Below, piece after piece: positions 63,149-64,000 of a DNA stretch of 64,000 nucleotides. The stretch is from Flavobacterium alkalisoli. Its GTDB lineage: Bacteria; Bacteroidota; Bacteroidia; Flavobacteriales; Flavobacteriaceae. Both the position numbers and the translations under genes were made by a program. Where the stretch lies: NCBI RefSeq assembly GCF_008000935.1, contig NZ_CP042831.1, positions 1,116,001-1,180,000 on the forward strand, given 5' to 3'. Numbering within the stretch: position 1 is the first letter of the stretch; each line of letters begins with the position of its first letter. A model generated the notes under the pieces. The model did not search any database. It was not told the origin of the DNA and saw only the letters and a program-made list of their open reading frames with translations.

Positions 63149-63868
63149 ATGGACAGTTTTCACTGGACACAGTTATTAAATCCTGAGTTTTATATTAATC
63201 TTGAAATTGGCGGAGTAGCAGTAGGTATCTATGTAGTACTGTTTATTGTTTTTGCCGAAACCGGCCTTTTTGCCGGATTCTTCCTTCCGGGTGACAGCCT
63301 TTTATTCCTTGCGGGGATTTACAGCGGTGAACTTATGGGTACCCTGTTTAATATTGAGAGCGACTTTTTAAATGTGGTTATCCTTGCACTGCTTGTTGCA
63401 GGTGCCGGTATAGTAGGTAATACGTTTGGTTACTGGTTTGGTGCCAAGAGCGGAAATTACCTATATAACAAGAAAGATACTTTTTGGTTTAAAAAGAAAT
63501 ACCTGTACCAGTCGCACGACTTTTTTGAAAAGCACGGGGGCAGGGCTATTGTTTTTGCCCGTTTCCTTCCTATCATCAGGACATTTGCACCTATTATTGC
63601 AGGTGTTGTAAAAATGGACCGTAAAAAGTTCATGCTTTACAATATAATAAGCTCCATATTATGGGCGTTTACGCTTATATTTTCTGGACACTACCTGTAT
63701 GAGCTGTTCCTTGCAAAACTTAATATAGACCTTAAGTCTTATATAGAATATATAATACTAATCATTATTGCTGTTACAACAGTACCTCTTGTTCTTAATG
63801 CACTTAAAGGTAAAAAAGTTACCGAGGAAGAAGCAGAAGAAGAGGCTGAAAAGCACGGCGACTTTTAA
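63149..63868 (+). CDS. DedA family (VTT domain) membrane protein
   Basis: A 239-residue inner-membrane protein. FAETGLFAGFFLPGDSLLFLAG in parts near residue 35, GNTFGYWFGAKSG near 93 and FARFLPIIRTFAPIIAGV near 140 are the DedA signature, including the conserved Arg pair in the re-entrant region. Members act as phospholipid scramblase/flippases, for example in undecaprenyl phosphate recycling. The C-terminus is Glu-rich. It is followed 2 nt later by an oxidoreductase gene. Confidence 0.94.
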   Translation: MDSFHWTQLLNPEFYINLEIGGVAVGIYVVLFIVFAETGLFAGFFLPGDSLLFLAGIYSGELMGTLFNIESDFLNVVILALLVAGAGIVGNTFGYWFGAKSGNYLYNKKDTFWFKKKYLYQSHDFFEKHGGRAIVFARFLPIIRTFAPIIAGVVKMDRKKFMLYNIISSILWAFTLIFSGHYLYELFLAKLNIDLKSYIEYIILIIIAVTTVPLVLNALKGKKVTEEEAEEEAEKHGDF

Positions 63869-63870
63869 TT

Positions 63871-64000
63871 ATGAACCTTAGCTATTGGGAAATTAAAAAC
63901 TGGTACACAGGTGTAGATTACACCGTGGTAGGCAGCGGCATAGTTGGGCTGCATACCGCGCTTCGCCTTCGTGAACGTTTTCCTGACAGCAAGATTGTAA
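63871..64000 (+). CDS. FAD-dependent oxidoreductase, 5' part only
   Basis: The frame starts MNLSYWEIKNW 2 nt after the DedA stop and runs off the window. VVGSGIVGLHTALRLRERFP is the dinucleotide-binding fold of the DAO (glycine/D-amino-acid oxidase) group. With about 43 residues visible, the substrate cannot be named. Tight spacing suggests co-transcription with the DedA gene. Confidence 0.75.
   Translation, partial: MNLSYWEIKNWYTGVDYTVVGSGIVGLHTALRLRERFPDSKIV

Overview
The window reads as chromosome from a member of the Flavobacteriaceae (Bacteroidota), probably Flavobacterium or a close relative. The evidence is a SusC/SusD pair, two proteins with type IX secretion (T9SS) sorting tails, MvaS of the mevalonate pathway, single-chain dimeric-type glycyl-tRNA synthetase, the three-gene Bacteroidota succinate dehydrogenase, and promoters of the Bacteroidota type (TTTG at -33, TAnnTTTG at -7). 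Most of it is ordinary core genome with short intergenic gaps and many clear Rho-independent terminators.

Layout. 1-9 kb: a cut-off alpha/beta hydrolase, an M24 Xaa-Pro aminopeptidase, a secreted unknown, MvaS, a ChaN-like protein and the sdhCAB operon. 9-20 kb: a polysaccharide utilization locus (PUL) made of a membrane-spanning propeller/Y_Y_Y/LuxR regulator facing susC-susD-GH30-GH30. The two GH30 lipoproteins and the absence of other glycosidases suggest a beta-1,6-glucan-type substrate. The operon is followed by a structured, probably non-coding RNA and a strong terminator. 20-28 kb: nitrilase-type omega-amidase, Ig-like lipoprotein, ComF, GlyRS, three small secreted unknowns, ThiL and an orphan response regulator. 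28-30 kb: a cluster of interspersed repeats beside an AT-rich pentapeptide-repeat membrane protein. 30-38 kb: LepA, a 560-nt gap with a chain of hairpins that looks like a minus-strand RNA gene, DusB, a MATE exporter, an FtsX-like permease, RbfA, methylmalonyl-CoA epimerase, and a divergent peroxiredoxin-like/HxlR pair.

38-41 kb: a very AT-rich OLD-family ATPase-TOPRIM nuclease, standing alone next to a CAU tRNA gene; this is the best candidate for a horizontally acquired defence gene. 41-49 kb: a LigT-like phosphoesterase and two T9SS cargo proteins, one a 1626-residue PKD/Ig-rich cell-surface protein. 49-51 kb: a two-gene cassette of a DUF4130 protein and a radical-SAM/HhH protein, a poorly understood predicted DNA-repair pair. 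51-57 kb: divergent ribE/pdxA, then DUF177-rpmF and fabH-accB-accC, which couple ribosome and fatty-acid synthesis genes. 57-64 kb: small unknowns, a glutamate-synthase-like FMN protein, a secreted C1 peptidase, a secreted S9 peptidase, a DedA protein, and the start of an FAD-dependent oxidoreductase.

No CRISPR array, prophage, transposase or rRNA operon was seen. Accessory content is limited to the PUL, the OLD gene, the pentapeptide gene and the repeats. Several start codons were moved from the longest reading frame because the extension ran over a promoter, terminator or neighbouring gene; these cases are noted in the entries.
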